Source: Hanleya hanleyi (Eukaryota > Mollusca > Polyplacophora > Lepidopleurida > Hanleyidae). Taken from it: a stretch of 64,000 nucleotides of DNA. The notes below the pieces were generated by a model. That model was not told the DNA's origin and did not search any database. It was given only the letters and a program-made list of their open reading frames with translations. The DNA lies in the NCBI GenBank assembly GCA_036873755.1, contig JAVTVY010051524.1, forward strand, positions 208,582 through 272,581, given 5' to 3'. Positions within the stretch are counted from its first letter, which is position 1. Each line of letters opens with the position of its first letter. Position numbers and translations under genes: made by a program. Shown here in pieces: positions 9,793 through 22,325 of the stretch.

Positions 9793-12700
9793 CCGGAATT
9801 TACTTGATACACCCAATAACGATGTTCACTCCTCACCCGGCATTTACTTGATACACCCAATAACGATGTTTACTCAACAGACAACCGGCATTTACTTGAT
9901 ACACCCAATAACGATGTTTTGTCAACAGAGAGCCAGCATGTACTTGATACACCCAATAACGATGTTTAATCAACAGACAACCAGCATGTACTTGATACAC
10001 TCAATAACGATGTTTACTCAACACACACCCGGCATTTACTTGATACATCCAATAACGATGTTTACTCAACACACCTGGCATTTACTTCATACACCCAATA
10101 ACGATGTTTACTCAACAGACAACCGGAATACTTGGTACACACAATAACAATGTTTACTCAACACACACCCGGCATTTACTTGCTACACCCAATAACGATG
10201 TTTAATCAACAGACAACCAGCATGTACTTGATACACTCAATAACGATGTTTACTCAACAGACAACCGGAATACTTGGTACACCCAATAACGATGTTTAAT
10301 CAACACAAACCCGATATTTACTTGATACAACCAATAACGATGTGTACTCAACAGACAACCGGCATTTACTTGATACACCCTATAACGATGTTTTGTCAAC
10401 AGAGAACCAGCATGTACTTGATACACCCAGTAACTATATCTTTAATCAACAGACAAGCAGCATATACTTGATACACTCAATAATGATGTTTACTCAACAG
10501 ACAGCCGGATTACTTGGTACACCCAATAACGATATTTAATCAAAAGACAACCGGCATTTACTTGATACACCCAATAATGATGTTTAATCAACAGACAACC
10601 AGCACGTACCTGATACATCCAATAACGATATTTACTCAACACACACCCGGCATTTACTTGATACATTCAATAACGATGTTTACTCAACACACACCCGGCA
10701 TTTACTTGATACATCCAATAACGATGTTTACTCAACACACCCGGCATTTACTTCATACACCCAATAACGATGTTTACTCAACAGACAACCGGAATACTTG
10801 GTACACACAATAACAATGTTTACTCAACACACACCCGGCATTTACTTGATACACCCTATAACGATATTTACTCAACACACACCCGGCACTTACTTGATAC
10901 ACCCAATAACGATGTTTACTCAACACGCACCCGGCATTCACTTGATACACCCAATAACGATGTTTAATCAACAGACAACCAGCGTGTACTTGATACACTC
11001 AATAACGATGTTTACTCAACACACCCGGCATTTACTTCATACACCCAATAACGATGTTTACTCAACAGACAACCGGAATACTTGGTACACACAATAACAA
11101 TGTTTACTCAACACACACCCGGCATTTACTTGACACACCCTATAACGATCTTTACTCAACACACACCCGGCACTTACTTGATACACCCAATAACGATGTT
11201 TACTCAACACGCACCCGGCATTCACTTGATACACCCAATAACGATGTTTAATCAACAGACAACCAGCGTGTACTTGATACACTCAATAACGATGTTTACT
11301 CATCAGACAACCGGAATACTTGGTACACCCAATAACGATGTTTAATCAACACACACCCGGCATTTACTTCATATACTCAATAACGATGATCAATCAACAC
11401 ACACCCGGCATTTACTTCATACACCCAATAACGATGTTTACTCAGCAGACAACCTGCATGTACTTGATACACCCAATAACGATATTTACCCAACACACAC
11501 CCGGCATTTACTTGATACACCCAATAACGATATTTACTCAACACACATCCGGCATTTACTTGATACACCCAATAACGATGTTTACTCAACACCCACCCGG
11601 CATTTCATTGATACACCCAATAACGATGGTTAATCAACAGACAACCAGCATGTACTTGATACACTCAATAACGATGTTTAATCAACAGACACCCGGCATT
11701 TACTTGATACACCCAATAACGATGTTTTGTCAACAGAGAACCAGCATGTACTTGATACACCCAATAACGATGTTTAATCAACAGACAACCAGCATGTACT
11801 TGATACACTCAATAACGATGTTTACTCAACACACACCCGGCATTTACTTGATACATCCAATAACGATGTTTACTCAACACACCCGGCATTTACTTCATAC
11901 ACCCAATAACGATGTTTACTCAACAGACAACCGGAATACTTGGTACACACAATAACAATGTTTACTCAACACACACCCGGCATTTACTTGATACACCCAA
12001 TAACGATGTTTAATCAACAGACAACCAGCATGTACTTGATACACTCAATAACGATGTTTACTCAACAGACAACCGGAATACTTGGTACACCCAATAACGA
12101 TGTTTAATCAACACAAACCCGATATTTACTTGATACAACCAATAACGATGTGTACTCAACAGACAACCGGCATTTACTTGATACACCCTATAACGATGTT
12201 TTGTCAACAGAGAACCAGCATGTACTTGATACACCCAGTAACTATATCTTTAATCAACAGACAAGCAGCATATACTTGATACACTCAATAATGATGTTTA
12301 CTCAACAGACAGCCGGATTACTTGGTACACCCAATAACGATATTTAATCAAAAGACAACCGGCATTTACTTGATACACCCAATAATGATGTTTAATCAAC
12401 AGACAACCAGCACGTACCTGATACATCCAATAACGATATTTACTCAACACACACCCGGCATTTACTTGATACATTCAATAACGATGTTTACTCAACACAC
12501 ACCCGGCATTTACTTGATACATCCAATAACGATGTTTACTCAACACACCCGGCATTTACTTCATACACCCAATAACGATGTTTACTCAACAGACAACCGG
12601 AATACTTGGTACACACAATAACAATGTTTACTCAACACACACCCGGCATTTACTTGATACACCCTATAATGATATTTACTCAACACACACCCGGCACTTA

Positions 12701-13715
12701 CTTGATACACCCAATAACGATGTTTACTCAACACGCACCCGGCATTGACTTGATACACCCAATAACGATGTTTAATCAACAGACAACCAGCGTGTACTTG
12801 ATACACTCAATAACGATGTTTACTCAACACACCCGGCATTTACTTCATACACCCAATAACGATGCTTACTCAACAGACAACCGGAATACTTGGTACACAC
12901 AATAACAATGTTTACTCAACACACACCCGGCATTTACTTGACACACCCTATAACGATATTTACTCAACACACACCCGGCACTTACTTGATACACCCAATA
13001 ACGATGTTTACTCAACACGCACCCGGCATTCACTTGATACACCCAATAACGATGTTTAATCAACAGACAACCAGCGTGTACTTGATACACTCAATAACGA
13101 TGTTTACTCATCAGACAACCGGAATACTTGGTACACCCAATAACGATGTTTAATCAACACACACCCGGCATTTACTTCATATACTCAATAACGATGATCA
13201 ATCAACACACACACGGCATTTACTTCATACACCCAATAACGATGTTTACTCAGCAGACAACCTGCATGTACTTGATACACCCAATAACGATATTTACCCA
13301 ACACACACCCGGCATTTACTTGATACACCCAATAACGATATTTACTCAACACACATCCGGCATTTACTTGATACACCCAATAACGATGTTTACTCAACAC
13401 CCACCCGGCATTTCATTGATACACCCAATAACGATGGTTAATCAACAGACAACCAGCATGTACTTGATACACTCAATAACGATGTTTAATCAACAGACAC
13501 CCGGCATTTACTTGAAACACCCAACAACGATGTTTACTCAACACACACCGGCACTTACTTGATACACCCTATAACGATGTTTACTCAACAGACAACATTC
13601 ATGTACTTGATACACTCAATAACGATGTTTAATCAACAGACACCCGGCATTTACTTGATACACCCAACAACGATGTTTACTCAACAGACAACCGGTACTT
13701 GATTCACACAATAGT
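9793..13715. repeat. 48-bp satellite array, about 82 copies
   Basis: Monomer core acttgatacacccaataacg, then atgttta, c/a-tcaaca and a variable cacacccggcat or gacaaccagcat. Because 48 is divisible by 3, both strands stay open for long stretches: the plus strand repeats a 16-residue motif containing YLIHPITMF and the minus strand one containing RYWVYQV. Shortened 44-45-bp monomers break the frame. Openness on both strands and the lack of a unique start or end argue against a protein. Confidence 0.96.
9848..13510. repeat. Nested higher-order periods (284 bp and 1,808 bp) in the 48-bp satellite
   Basis: Identical frame starts occur at 10514, 10798 and 11082 (284-bp steps) and again at 12322, 12606 and 12890. 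Every marker from about 9848 to 11700 recurs 1,808 bp later: 10274/12082, 11320/13128, 11377/13185. The array is thus essentially two copies of a 1,808-bp block that itself contains a 284-bp block of six monomers, one of them shortened. Confidence 0.9.
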
Positions 13716-13734
13716 GATGTTTACCTCTTAACAA

Positions 13735-14545
13735 GCAATAACGTTATTACTCTGTGTAACTTAAGTAATAACGATTTTCACCCAAAGCAATACATGTTTA
13801 CTGGAGAATTTGCTTTAACGTAATTAAGAGTTTACTTCATGCGAGCAAAAACGATATTTACTCTATTATCCAATAGCAATATAGACTCTAGTGCCCGACA
13901 GAGTGCCCAAGTACAACTGATACAAAACCACACAAAACCACAATTGGTGGAGGTTTTCAAGTCGTGCGAAAATTTTAACCTCTTCTTAACGTGGTATACC
14001 GGCAATAAAGCCCGAAGCAAACTTGCCGTCGCTGATGCTACTGAACCCGTTTTATATTGCTAAATGCACATTTACGTAAATACGGAAGGATATCATTCTA
14101 TATTCTGACGAGTCAATGGGACATTTCGGTCCAGTATTATCGTAATATATTGTTTTGAAGACATGCTTGACAGAACGAGCTTTTAACCTTTAACTTATAA
14201 CACATTTAGCCTGATACAGGAAGTTTGAAAATACAGAAATTAGCGTAATTATCTTCGTCTATATTTGGTTCTATTAACATATAGTCACATTTACATGTAT
14301 TGAGGGAAAGTACCGGCAAATAACTGTGACATGATAAATGGACCATCATCTCTGGACACAAAATTGATCAATTACAATACACACAACCCTCCATTACACT
14401 GACTTGTTACACCGAATAGGAATATTGGTCAAAATCACAATGATACAACACAAGTTAGTAGAACGCTGGTCAATTCTCCCTATAGATCTAGATTGCATGA
14501 AACCCGTTTTATAAAATGTCCACAGAATTTGCAATACAATCGTTC
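13735..14545. other. Non-coding sequence, nothing identified
   Basis: AT-rich. The first ~120 bp hold decayed traces of the 48-bp satellite (taacgat-like words). The remainder shows no recognisable feature. Confidence 0.6.
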
Positions 14546-14572
14546 ACATGATAAGATTTTCAAAACATTTTG

Positions 14573-14795
14573 ACTCCACAATATTATATTATTACACTAT
14601 ATTATATTATATTATATTATTACACTATATTATATTATTACACTATATTATATTATATTATTACACTATATTATATTATATTATTACACTATATTATATT
14701 ATTACACTATATTATATTATATTATTACACTATATTATATTATTACACTATATTATATTATTACACTATATTATATTATTACACTATTACACTAT
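14573..14795. repeat. AT-rich microsatellite (TATATTATATTATTACAC)
   Basis: About 220 bp of attatattattacactat in irregular 13- and 18-bp steps. The two open frames across it (YYTILYY- and HYIILLHY-like) are pure low complexity. Confidence 0.95.
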
Positions 14796-14799
14796 ATTT

Positions 14800-15357
14800 C
14801 GCCGTCATCGACAATGATGATGCAAGGTTCGAAAAGATGGATCGAGCCTAGACTCACTGCAGGTTGTGATGAAAAAAATCCAGTGTTGGTCAATAATCCA
14901 CGGTATACCTATTGGATTGAAAACCGGAATTGGGCCGACGTCTCCTTACATCAACCATTAATCTCTTGACAGTTAACAACGGAATTTGAATAATTGTTGT
15001 TACATCAGTGCTTGATAAACATTGTAACGCTATTGACAAAATGCTCCAAATCAGTTGAAAACGAAAACGGAATAAACGTCCAAGTTACCTCAAAGTTGAA
15101 ATACGTTCGTTTTGCAAAGAGCTTCGTTCCTGTAAACAAATAATGGCAACATGAGAAACAAAATCAGTGAACAAATTGCAATAAATGAAATATATGTAGG
15201 CCCCTATATAGAAAAATAGCTGCACCAAAACGTTGTAATAGTGTCTGTTCGATAGGATGGAGAGAAGGGCATCTTGGTGAAAACATCATTATTGATACAT
15301 TCTATTCAGTCAGTGACATAGTAATTTGATTTATCGATAAGGAATATAATATATATT
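14800..15357. other. Non-coding sequence, nothing identified
   Basis: AT-rich sequence between the microsatellite and the SINE. No exon, RNA gene or repeat end is recognised. Confidence 0.6.
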
Positions 15358-15753
15358 CTCACATAAACAAACCGCACTGCGGTGGTCTATTGGTTAGAGC
15401 GTCGGCCTCGTAAGCGGTAGGTACTGGGTTCGATCCCAGGCCGGGTCATACCTAAGACTTGAAAAATGGAACTTGTTGCTCCCTCGCTTACGCTCAGCAT
15501 TAAGAGGATAGAACAAGGACTGGTTCGCTCGGTGTCAGTATAATGTGACTGAGTGGGGTGTCATGTCTGCCTACGGCATGATATTTCAGTGGGACAGCAC
15601 TATAAAATGGCAGCATTAGATCTGCTCTGTTACAAGTAGGTGCCCCTGTCCCTCCCCCTCCCATCCCTTCCCTTCCCCGTCGTGATATAGTTGAAAAAAT
15701 GTTGAAAGCGACGTTAAACCCTATTCACTCACTCACTCACTCACATAAACAAA
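15358..15753 (+). mobile_element. Intact tRNA-derived SINE with 14-bp target duplications
   Basis: A ~368-bp element (15372-15739) lies between identical ctcacataaacaaa copies at 15358-15371 and 15740-15753. Its 5' head is tRNA-like: A box tggtctattgg (15383-15393), an anticodon-loop-like ctcgtaa with CGT at 15409-15411, which suggests a tRNA-Thr-type ancestor, and a perfect B box ggttcgatccc (15427-15437). The body is unrelated to tRNA. The 3' tail reads gttgaaagcgacgttaaacc and ends in (actc)n. The exact duplications and intact pol III boxes indicate a fairly recent insertion. The last few bases of the right duplication may overlap the tail repeat. Confidence 0.93.
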
Positions 15754-16615
15754 GACATGTAATGGGATTTTTTTACTACTGATTTCGCAATAATCGTAAC
15801 GCTTTTTCAAGTGTTCAATGACCTTAAATAGACCGTGAAGATATTAACATATTACGAGTATACCACCATAAAGATAAATTAAGGGAAACTCTGTATAACA
15901 TTATAAAGTTCGACCACCCGAGGAGAATATAATATATTTAAATGCATAAACATCCACCTGCACGAAAAGTAGATCAAATGTTGGAATATCAATTATCGAA
16001 AAATAAAATAACTACCGAAATTATCTTTGATCAGAATTCGAGTTGGAAATACAATTATACAACCGCCATGACGTGAAGAACAATAATATGTTTCAGTGCA
16101 TAATTTCCAATTGATATGTAACATTGTTCTTTGGGGAGAGCACATCAGTTGAAAACTGTTGCACAGCAATTTTTCAGGAGATTTACATCCACCGGAAAAT
16201 TTAAGCAATTTATCGGTCCATGTGAAATGGAGCAAAACGACACGACTTTTACCAGTAACCGAATCAATACTCTATAACCATTTAAATCAATAGTCTATCA
16301 ATAGTTGTTATTTCGCTTACATACTACCAAACATTACAAGTACATTTTATTGGCTGTATACATGGTGATGCTTTGATGTATACCTTGTTTACATTTTACA
16401 AGAAATAAAATTACAATAACATGGGTAAATGGTAAGAGCTTTCTCCTTCTTTGATAGCTTAACATTTAATCTATTAAACGCTTGCGTTACTCTAAACTAA
16501 TATTTTCGCCAAGAATTAAAGTTCAGGTTAAAAACTGTAGCGTATATGGCGGGACCAGAAAAAAAATCGTAGCGTCGTTGCCTTCATCGCCTTGGAAAAC
16601 CATGTAGTTTCTTTT
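15754..16615. other. Non-coding sequence, nothing identified
   Basis: AT-rich sequence. The 80-codon minus frame at 15993-16235 has no recognisable domain. Confidence 0.6.
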
Positions 16616-17340
16616 GGTCAGCTGGAGCCATCTCTTTGGTCAGCTGGAGTGCTGTCAGCCAGCTATAGTGTACTAAAAAATCAGCTGGAAAGCATCGTCT
16701 CAGCTAGAGATCTACCACGGCTACCAGTCAGTTAGAAATCTGCCACGCTCAGTTGGAGTACTACCACAGTCCGTTGGAGTACTACCCCAGTCCGTTGGAG
16801 TGCTAACAGTCAACTAGAGCGCTACCACTGTCAGATGGAGTACAATCACGGACTGCTAGAGTGCTACCACGATTAGATGGAGTGCAACCACTACCTCGAT
16901 CTGCTGGAGTGTCACCGGTCACTGAGCTAGAGTGCTACCACGGTCAGATGGAGTACTACCTCGATCAGCTAGATAGCTAAAACAAATCACCTGTAGTGCT
17001 AACACAGTCAGCTTTAGTACTATCACACTCAGTTGGAGTGTTACCAGTCAGCTAGAGTGGTAGCACGCTCATCTTTAGTACTATCACAATCCGTTGTGGT
17101 GCTACCATGGTCAGCTGGAGTACTACCACTGTCGATTGGAGTGCTACCAGTCAGCTAGATTGCTACTACGATCAGCTGGATTATTACTACAGTCAGCTGA
17201 AGTGCTACCACGGTCAGCTGGAGTAATACCACAGTCATCTAAAGTCCTACCAGTCAGCTGAACTGTCGGTTGGAGTGCTACAGTCAGCTAGAATGCTGCT
17301 TTCGAAATCAACTAAGTACCAGTCATCTAGAGAGCATGGT
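16616..17340. repeat. Degenerate ~20-24-bp minisatellite (GTCAGCTGGAGTGCTACCAC)
   Basis: About 32 diverged copies of gtcagctggagtgctaccac with variable length and frequent tac/tgc and cag/cac swaps. No single frame is kept. Unlike the 37- and 48-bp arrays there is no visible higher-order structure, which suggests an old array. Confidence 0.9.
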
Positions 17341-19497
17341 TTTAGCCTAGTACCAATGAGATTTGAGATTTGGATGCCGTTCAAGTCAGTCGCATTCCTC
17401 TGAAGTGTTATCCCACTCCACCACCAGTATAGAGTGCCATTACTCAGAGTGAGCAATTATAACACAATTAGCTCTGGCAGCGTTGACTGAATATGCTTCA
17501 CCGTTGCCACAATCCGTCACAGGTGCTTGTAAAATTTGTCAGCACCAGGAAAGTTTTATTTTAAGAAGCACTAAGAACTAAGCTACATAATAATCAACAG
17601 GGTCAGCACAAATAAGCACTCTAGCACGATAAGTTCCAGCACCAACAATCAGTTTCATTGCTGACATACTGAACCATAATGCTCGTATAATCAGCTGTGT
17701 TGCCACATGATGCCACAGTGTCGGCACAATCAGCCTGAACAGGGAGGGAGGGAGGGAATTTGGCTGAATTACAAGCGTCTAGTCCGTCATTCATAATCCA
17801 GCCGTCGTCCATTAGAGAATATCCGCGTCCATAATCCAAAGACCTATTCCATTTTCCACATAACAGTATTAGCACCAAATTCAAAAAGACAATCATAGTA
17901 TATATAAACATAGGCTTGTTTCCTGCAAGAGAGAAGCGGTCAACAGTTTTCAATGATGCCGGCAAGTCACACTCAAGTTTGTTTCACTCATATGGTGACA
18001 GTCAGTTTGGTTGGTGGAGGAAGCCGGAGTACCCGGAGAGAACCACCGCCCTTCGGCAAGTAACTGACAAACTTTCACACATGGACCAGCTGGGCTCGAA
18101 CCCGTGCCGCAGCCTGAACAGTGGCACAATACATCCCGATGCTGACACAACCAGATTCAGAGTTGGCACATGAAACCACAGTACGGGTACAATCAGCATC
18201 AAGTACAGGCACAATAATGACAATTTACTGGCAAATCAGCTTCATATTTGACAGAATCAGCTCTCGTGCATGGTTTGTCAGCATCCTCACTGTAACTAAG
18301 CCAGAGCATTGCTACAGCCGAGAAGACCACGAGTTGGGTTAGTACGCCAAATGAAATGTTTATTTCTTAGTAGAGGTTGTCATTTATTCTGTGCTGGCGA
18401 TGTACATTACGTGAGAAAATGAAGGCAAATTAGGTTGAATTCACCTAATTATAAAAGGAGTTTGTCGTATTTGTCAACAACATTTTATCATGCTCCTGTG
18501 GATTCATTATCCGAAATCAGACAAGAATAATCATACAAACAACATATTTCCAATTTTTGCATCGGACAATGACAAGAATAAAAGTGAATGGGCTTAATAT
18601 TAATACATAGTTATGTACATTTAATGTCTGTCCATCCTTGACGAAGATACACAGATTAGATAACAGAAAAGGTAATTTGTTGGTGTTTTTTTTGCCCCGC
18701 GTCTATACACTCATAAATAAAACATTATTAACCAGAGTCATTCGCCGACGTAAGCATATTTCCCTATTAACATATTATTAAAACAACCCTTAATTATATA
18801 GCTATCAGCCATATTAAAGGGAACATATAAATATGCTGTATAAAATGATATATTTCAGGACAATGTGAGGACAATTTGGCATCAAGCCAATGTAACAACA
18901 CAAGCCCAGCAGGCAAATATGTTGCAAGTTTCTTAGAACAATTCAATCTTCATTGAAGATGCAAAATTTTATGAGTAAAGTTATATCTTCCTTCTGTTGA
19001 AAATATATTGAACACATTGGGTGATTTTAAAACGGGAAAAAGTGAATAACAATCAATAAATCATTAAACACATCAAATGATTTCTAGCTTGTACTGAATA
19101 TTGTTTTACCCGTTCTGAGTGTCGTCATGGACTTCCTTGTACATGCTAAACTTATTCATTTATCCAATGGAAGTTAAACAAGTATATTCATGGAGCCTAG
19201 GCCCCACGCTACATTCAGTTTTCTAACGAATACCCCCGCCCCCCCCCCCCGGTATAGAGAATCTCTCGTTGTTCTTCACTCGCATGGTGAAATCAACCCC
19301 TATAAATCTTTTTAACTTATTCTCATTCTTTTACATGCTGAATCATTAGGGAATATCGAGGTAGTCAATATGAAGTTCATCCGACGAGGGATATCTGTCA
19401 CCGGAGAGCCCCGACAACTTGCGAATTGGCGGATAGCTTGCTTCGTCAAAGGTGATCCGTCCGTCGGGTTCCAGTACCGTATATAATCTCTCTCACA
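17341..19497. other. Mostly non-coding, with diffuse CAGCACAAT-type repeats
   Basis: From ~17530 to ~18330 short words such as gtcagcaca, ggcacaatcagc and tgacaca recur irregularly, probably a very decayed minisatellite. A gggagggaggga run lies at 17742-17756 and a C-run at 19236-19250. No gene is seen; the frames up to 114 codons here have no recognisable domain. Confidence 0.55.
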
Positions 19498-19781
19498 AAG
19501 ATGGTTGGTTCCCCGAGATAACCTCTCTTGTCATTATGAACCGTTCTTGCAAAGGGATATCTAACCAAAGTGGTCAATTCCTAAATTACTCTAGTTGGTC
19601 CCTGATATAATATATTGGTCAAATATTCAGTTCCTTACATAATCACCCTTGTGAACGGAGTCATTTCGTTGGACACCTTCTCTAGTCAACATGGTCCATT
19701 CTTGGGATAACCGCTCTTGTAGGCTTCCCGTCACTGAGGTCAGTTTCTGTCATGTATGGGGATCCTATACGGGACACGTGC

Positions 19782-20089
19782 TGTCAGAAGGATTGGGTAT
19801 AGACGTGACGTACCCAATATAGTTGGGTCAAAAACGACCCAAAATGTTTGGGTCAAATTGAATTTGGGCCCAAATTCTGGTTGATACTTGGTGTAAGAAC
19901 GCATTGTTGAGGCTTTTGTTGAGGCTTTTGTGCAGCTGAAAAGGGTCACATCTAGACGCATTGTTGAGCTCAGACAGGCTATTGTAGGCTTTGTCTTGTG
20001 CGTTCTTACACCAAGTATAAACCCAAATTCTTTAGGCCGTTACGCTATACAGAAAAATATCTGGCCAATTTGACCCAATCCTTCTGACA
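19782..20089. mobile_element. 308-bp MITE with 17-bp terminal inverted repeats
   Basis: The ends are perfect inverted repeats: tgtcagaaggattgggt at 19782-19798 and its complement at 20073-20089. A second nested inverted pair, tacttggtgtaagaacgca (19885-19903) and its complement (19999-20017), encloses a core with a doubled attgttgagg. It interrupts the ~40-bp minisatellite, which supports insertion. No transposase is present, and the family is not recognised. Confidence 0.85.
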
Positions 20090-20849
20090 TTTTTGTCGAT
20101 GTGGTCAGTTTCTGTGATAGTCGCTCTTAACAATGTGGTCACTTCCTCAGATTATCTCTCTTGACAAGTTGGTTATTTTCCGGAACATCCTCTCAAGATG
20201 ATCAGTTTCTGATATAGTGATAAATATGGGTTCTTCCCAAGATAACCTCTTGCAATAATGCGTGGACCGTTCCTGTAAAGACATCTCCAACCGAAGTAGC
20301 CAGCCCCTTACTAAACTACTCTATGAGATAATCCCTCGTCAATGTCGCAAATCTCTGGACCATCCCCTTGTCAAGATGCGATGCTGGAAAAGTAAAGATG
20401 GTTAGATCCTGGGCCTCCCTCGTCAACGTAGCCATTGTATTGAGGTCAGTCCGTGGGATAACCTCTCGACAATGAAGTCAGTCCCAAGGTGGTCGGTTTC
20501 TATATAATAGTCTCTCTTGTCAATGTGTTCAGTTCTTGAGATATAATCTCTGTTGTCATAGAGTTCTTTTCTGTGGCACCTTGTTTTGTCGCGGTCTTAT
20601 CCTGAGATAATCGCTCTTGTGAAGGTTATTGTCTGGGATACCCTCCCTTGTGAATATGGTCAGTTCCTGCATAACCTCTCGGGTCAATGTAGTTCGTTCC
20701 AGTGCTAACATATCTTGTCAGTCCCTTGATAACCGCTCTAATCAATCTTGTTATTGCCTGGGATAAACTATCTTGTCAATGTGTAAGTTCCTGTCATCTA
20801 TCTTGTCAATGTGTAAGTTCCTCATCACGATTGGCAGATTATAGGATAA

Positions 20850-21170
20850 ACCTTCTTGTCATTGTGGTCCGTTCTTGGAATGACCTTAAACCTTCTTGTC
20901 ATTGTGGTCCGTTCTTGGAATGATCTTAAACCTTCTTGTCATTGTGGTCCGTTCTTGGAATGACCTTAAACCTTCTTGTCATTGTGGTCCGTTCTTGGAA
21001 TGATCTTAAACCTTCTTGTCATTGTGGTCCGTTCTTGGAATGACCTTAAACCTTCTTGTCATTGTGGTCCGTTCTTGGAATGATCTTAAACCTTCTTGTC
21101 ATTGTGGTCCGTTCTTGGAATGACCTTAAACCTTCTTGTCATTGTGGTCCGTTCTTGGAATGATCTTTCA
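20850..21170. repeat. 40-bp tandem repeat with strict 80-bp dimer
   Basis: Eight near-identical units with core cttcttgtcattgtggtccg. The unit boundary alternates gacctt and gatctt at every step (about 20881, 20921, 20961, 21001 and so on), so the unit being copied is an 80-bp dimer repeated four times. Confidence 0.93.
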
Positions 21171-21612
21171 TGATAAGTTTCTGGTGTAGAGCCTCTCTAA
21201 ACAATGTATGTTTTTGACATAACGTCTCTTTGTCAGTTTGGTCTGTTGGTCGGGAATGACCTCGCTGACCAACGTAATCAGTTCCTGCATGAACCTTTGT
21301 TGTCAATGTGATCAGTTCATTATAGCCTCTCTAGTCAATGTATGTTCTTGACAGAATCTGTCATGCCAGTGTCGTGTGTACCCGGAATGACCTCCTTGCT
21401 GGCCAATGTAGTCAGTTCCTGGAATAATCTTTCTCGCCAATGTGATCAGGTCCTATAGCCTCTCTAGCCAATGTAGTATGTTCCTGACATAATGTCATTT
21501 GTCAGTGTGGTCCGTTATTGGGATGACCTCTATTGTCAAGGTTATCAGTTCCTGGAGAAACCTTTAATGTCAGTTCCTGGAAAAACCTTTGATGTAAGTT
21601 CATGTAACGAAC

Positions 21613-21784
21613 GAGTCAATCTGACTCAATATGTTTGGGTATACATGTGACGAACTCAAAAATTTTGAGTCAAATTCGATTTTTACCCAAAATATTTGTG
21701 TCAAAAGAACCCGGTAAGTTTGACTAAAAATTTTGGGGTCCGTCACGTCTATTCTCAAAAATATTGACTCAATCTTTCTAACAG
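21613..21784. mobile_element. ~170-bp palindromic MITE related to the 19782-20089 element
   Basis: The left arm (gactcaatatgtttgggtat, then acatgtgacg) is an imperfect complement of the right arm (cgtcacgtctattctcaaaa, then atattgactcaatct). Both arms resemble the ends of the 308-bp MITE (gattgggtatagacgtgacg), so they are probably two members of one family. Confidence 0.65.
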
Positions 21785-21837
21785 TGGGAAATAACCTTTA
21801 ATGTGAGTACCTGGAATTCAATTTACTGGGAATTCCT

Positions 21838-22020
21838 GGAATAACCTTTAATGTGAGTTCCTGGAATAACCTTTAATGTGAGTTCCTGGAATAACCTTTG
21901 ATGTGAGTTCCTGGAATAACCTTTAATGTCAGTTCCTGGAATAACCTTTAATGTCAGTTCCTGGAATAACCTTTAATGTCAGTTCCTGGAATAACCTTTA
22001 ATGTCAGTTCCTGGAATAAC
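21838..22020. repeat. 25-bp tandem repeat (TTCCTGGAATAACCTTTAAT)
   Basis: About eight units of 25 bp built on gttcctggaataaccttt, then aatgtgag or aatgtcag. A recent local expansion inside the older ~40-bp minisatellite. Confidence 0.92.
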
Positions 22021-22325
22021 CGCTCTTGTGAATCCAGTCAGTCCCTCCTCTGATAAAAGTGATCAGTTCCCGAGATAGACACTTTAGTTCCTGGATAACC
22101 TTTCTGGTAAATGCGACTATACAGTTCACAAGTCTCCTTTTTCAAGGTGTTCACTTCCTGTAAAAACCCTCTCCTCAATGCGGCCATTTCCGGGGACACC
22201 AGGGGCGTAATTCCTAGGATAGTGTGCCTGGTTCCTTTGGGATAGGTGATTTCGTCAAGGTAGTCTCCGTTTTCAATATAGCCTTTCTTTTTGAAAGTGC
22301 ATGGCTCGGTCAAGGTGGTCACCTG

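Larger units (their letters stand above)
19498..22325. repeat. Degenerate ~40-bp minisatellite (CAGTTCCTGGGATAACCTCT)
   Basis: Long decayed array of cagttcctgggataacctct plus cttgtcaatgtggt. Two sub-arrays (20850-21170 and 21838-22020) are freshly amplified, and two palindromic elements are inserted in it. Frames here (such as 22038-22322, minus) are repeat translations. Confidence 0.88.

Noticed and set aside
11320..11955. 211-codon YLIHPITMF repeat protein
   Set aside because: Translation of the 48-bp satellite; phase-shifting 44-45-bp monomers and openness of the minus strand argue against coding.
14548..14851. 89- and 93-codon Tyr/Ile/Leu-rich frames
   Set aside because: Pure translation of the AT microsatellite.
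22038..22322. 94-codon minus-strand frame
   Set aside because: It lies within the decayed ~40-bp minisatellite and reads its units.
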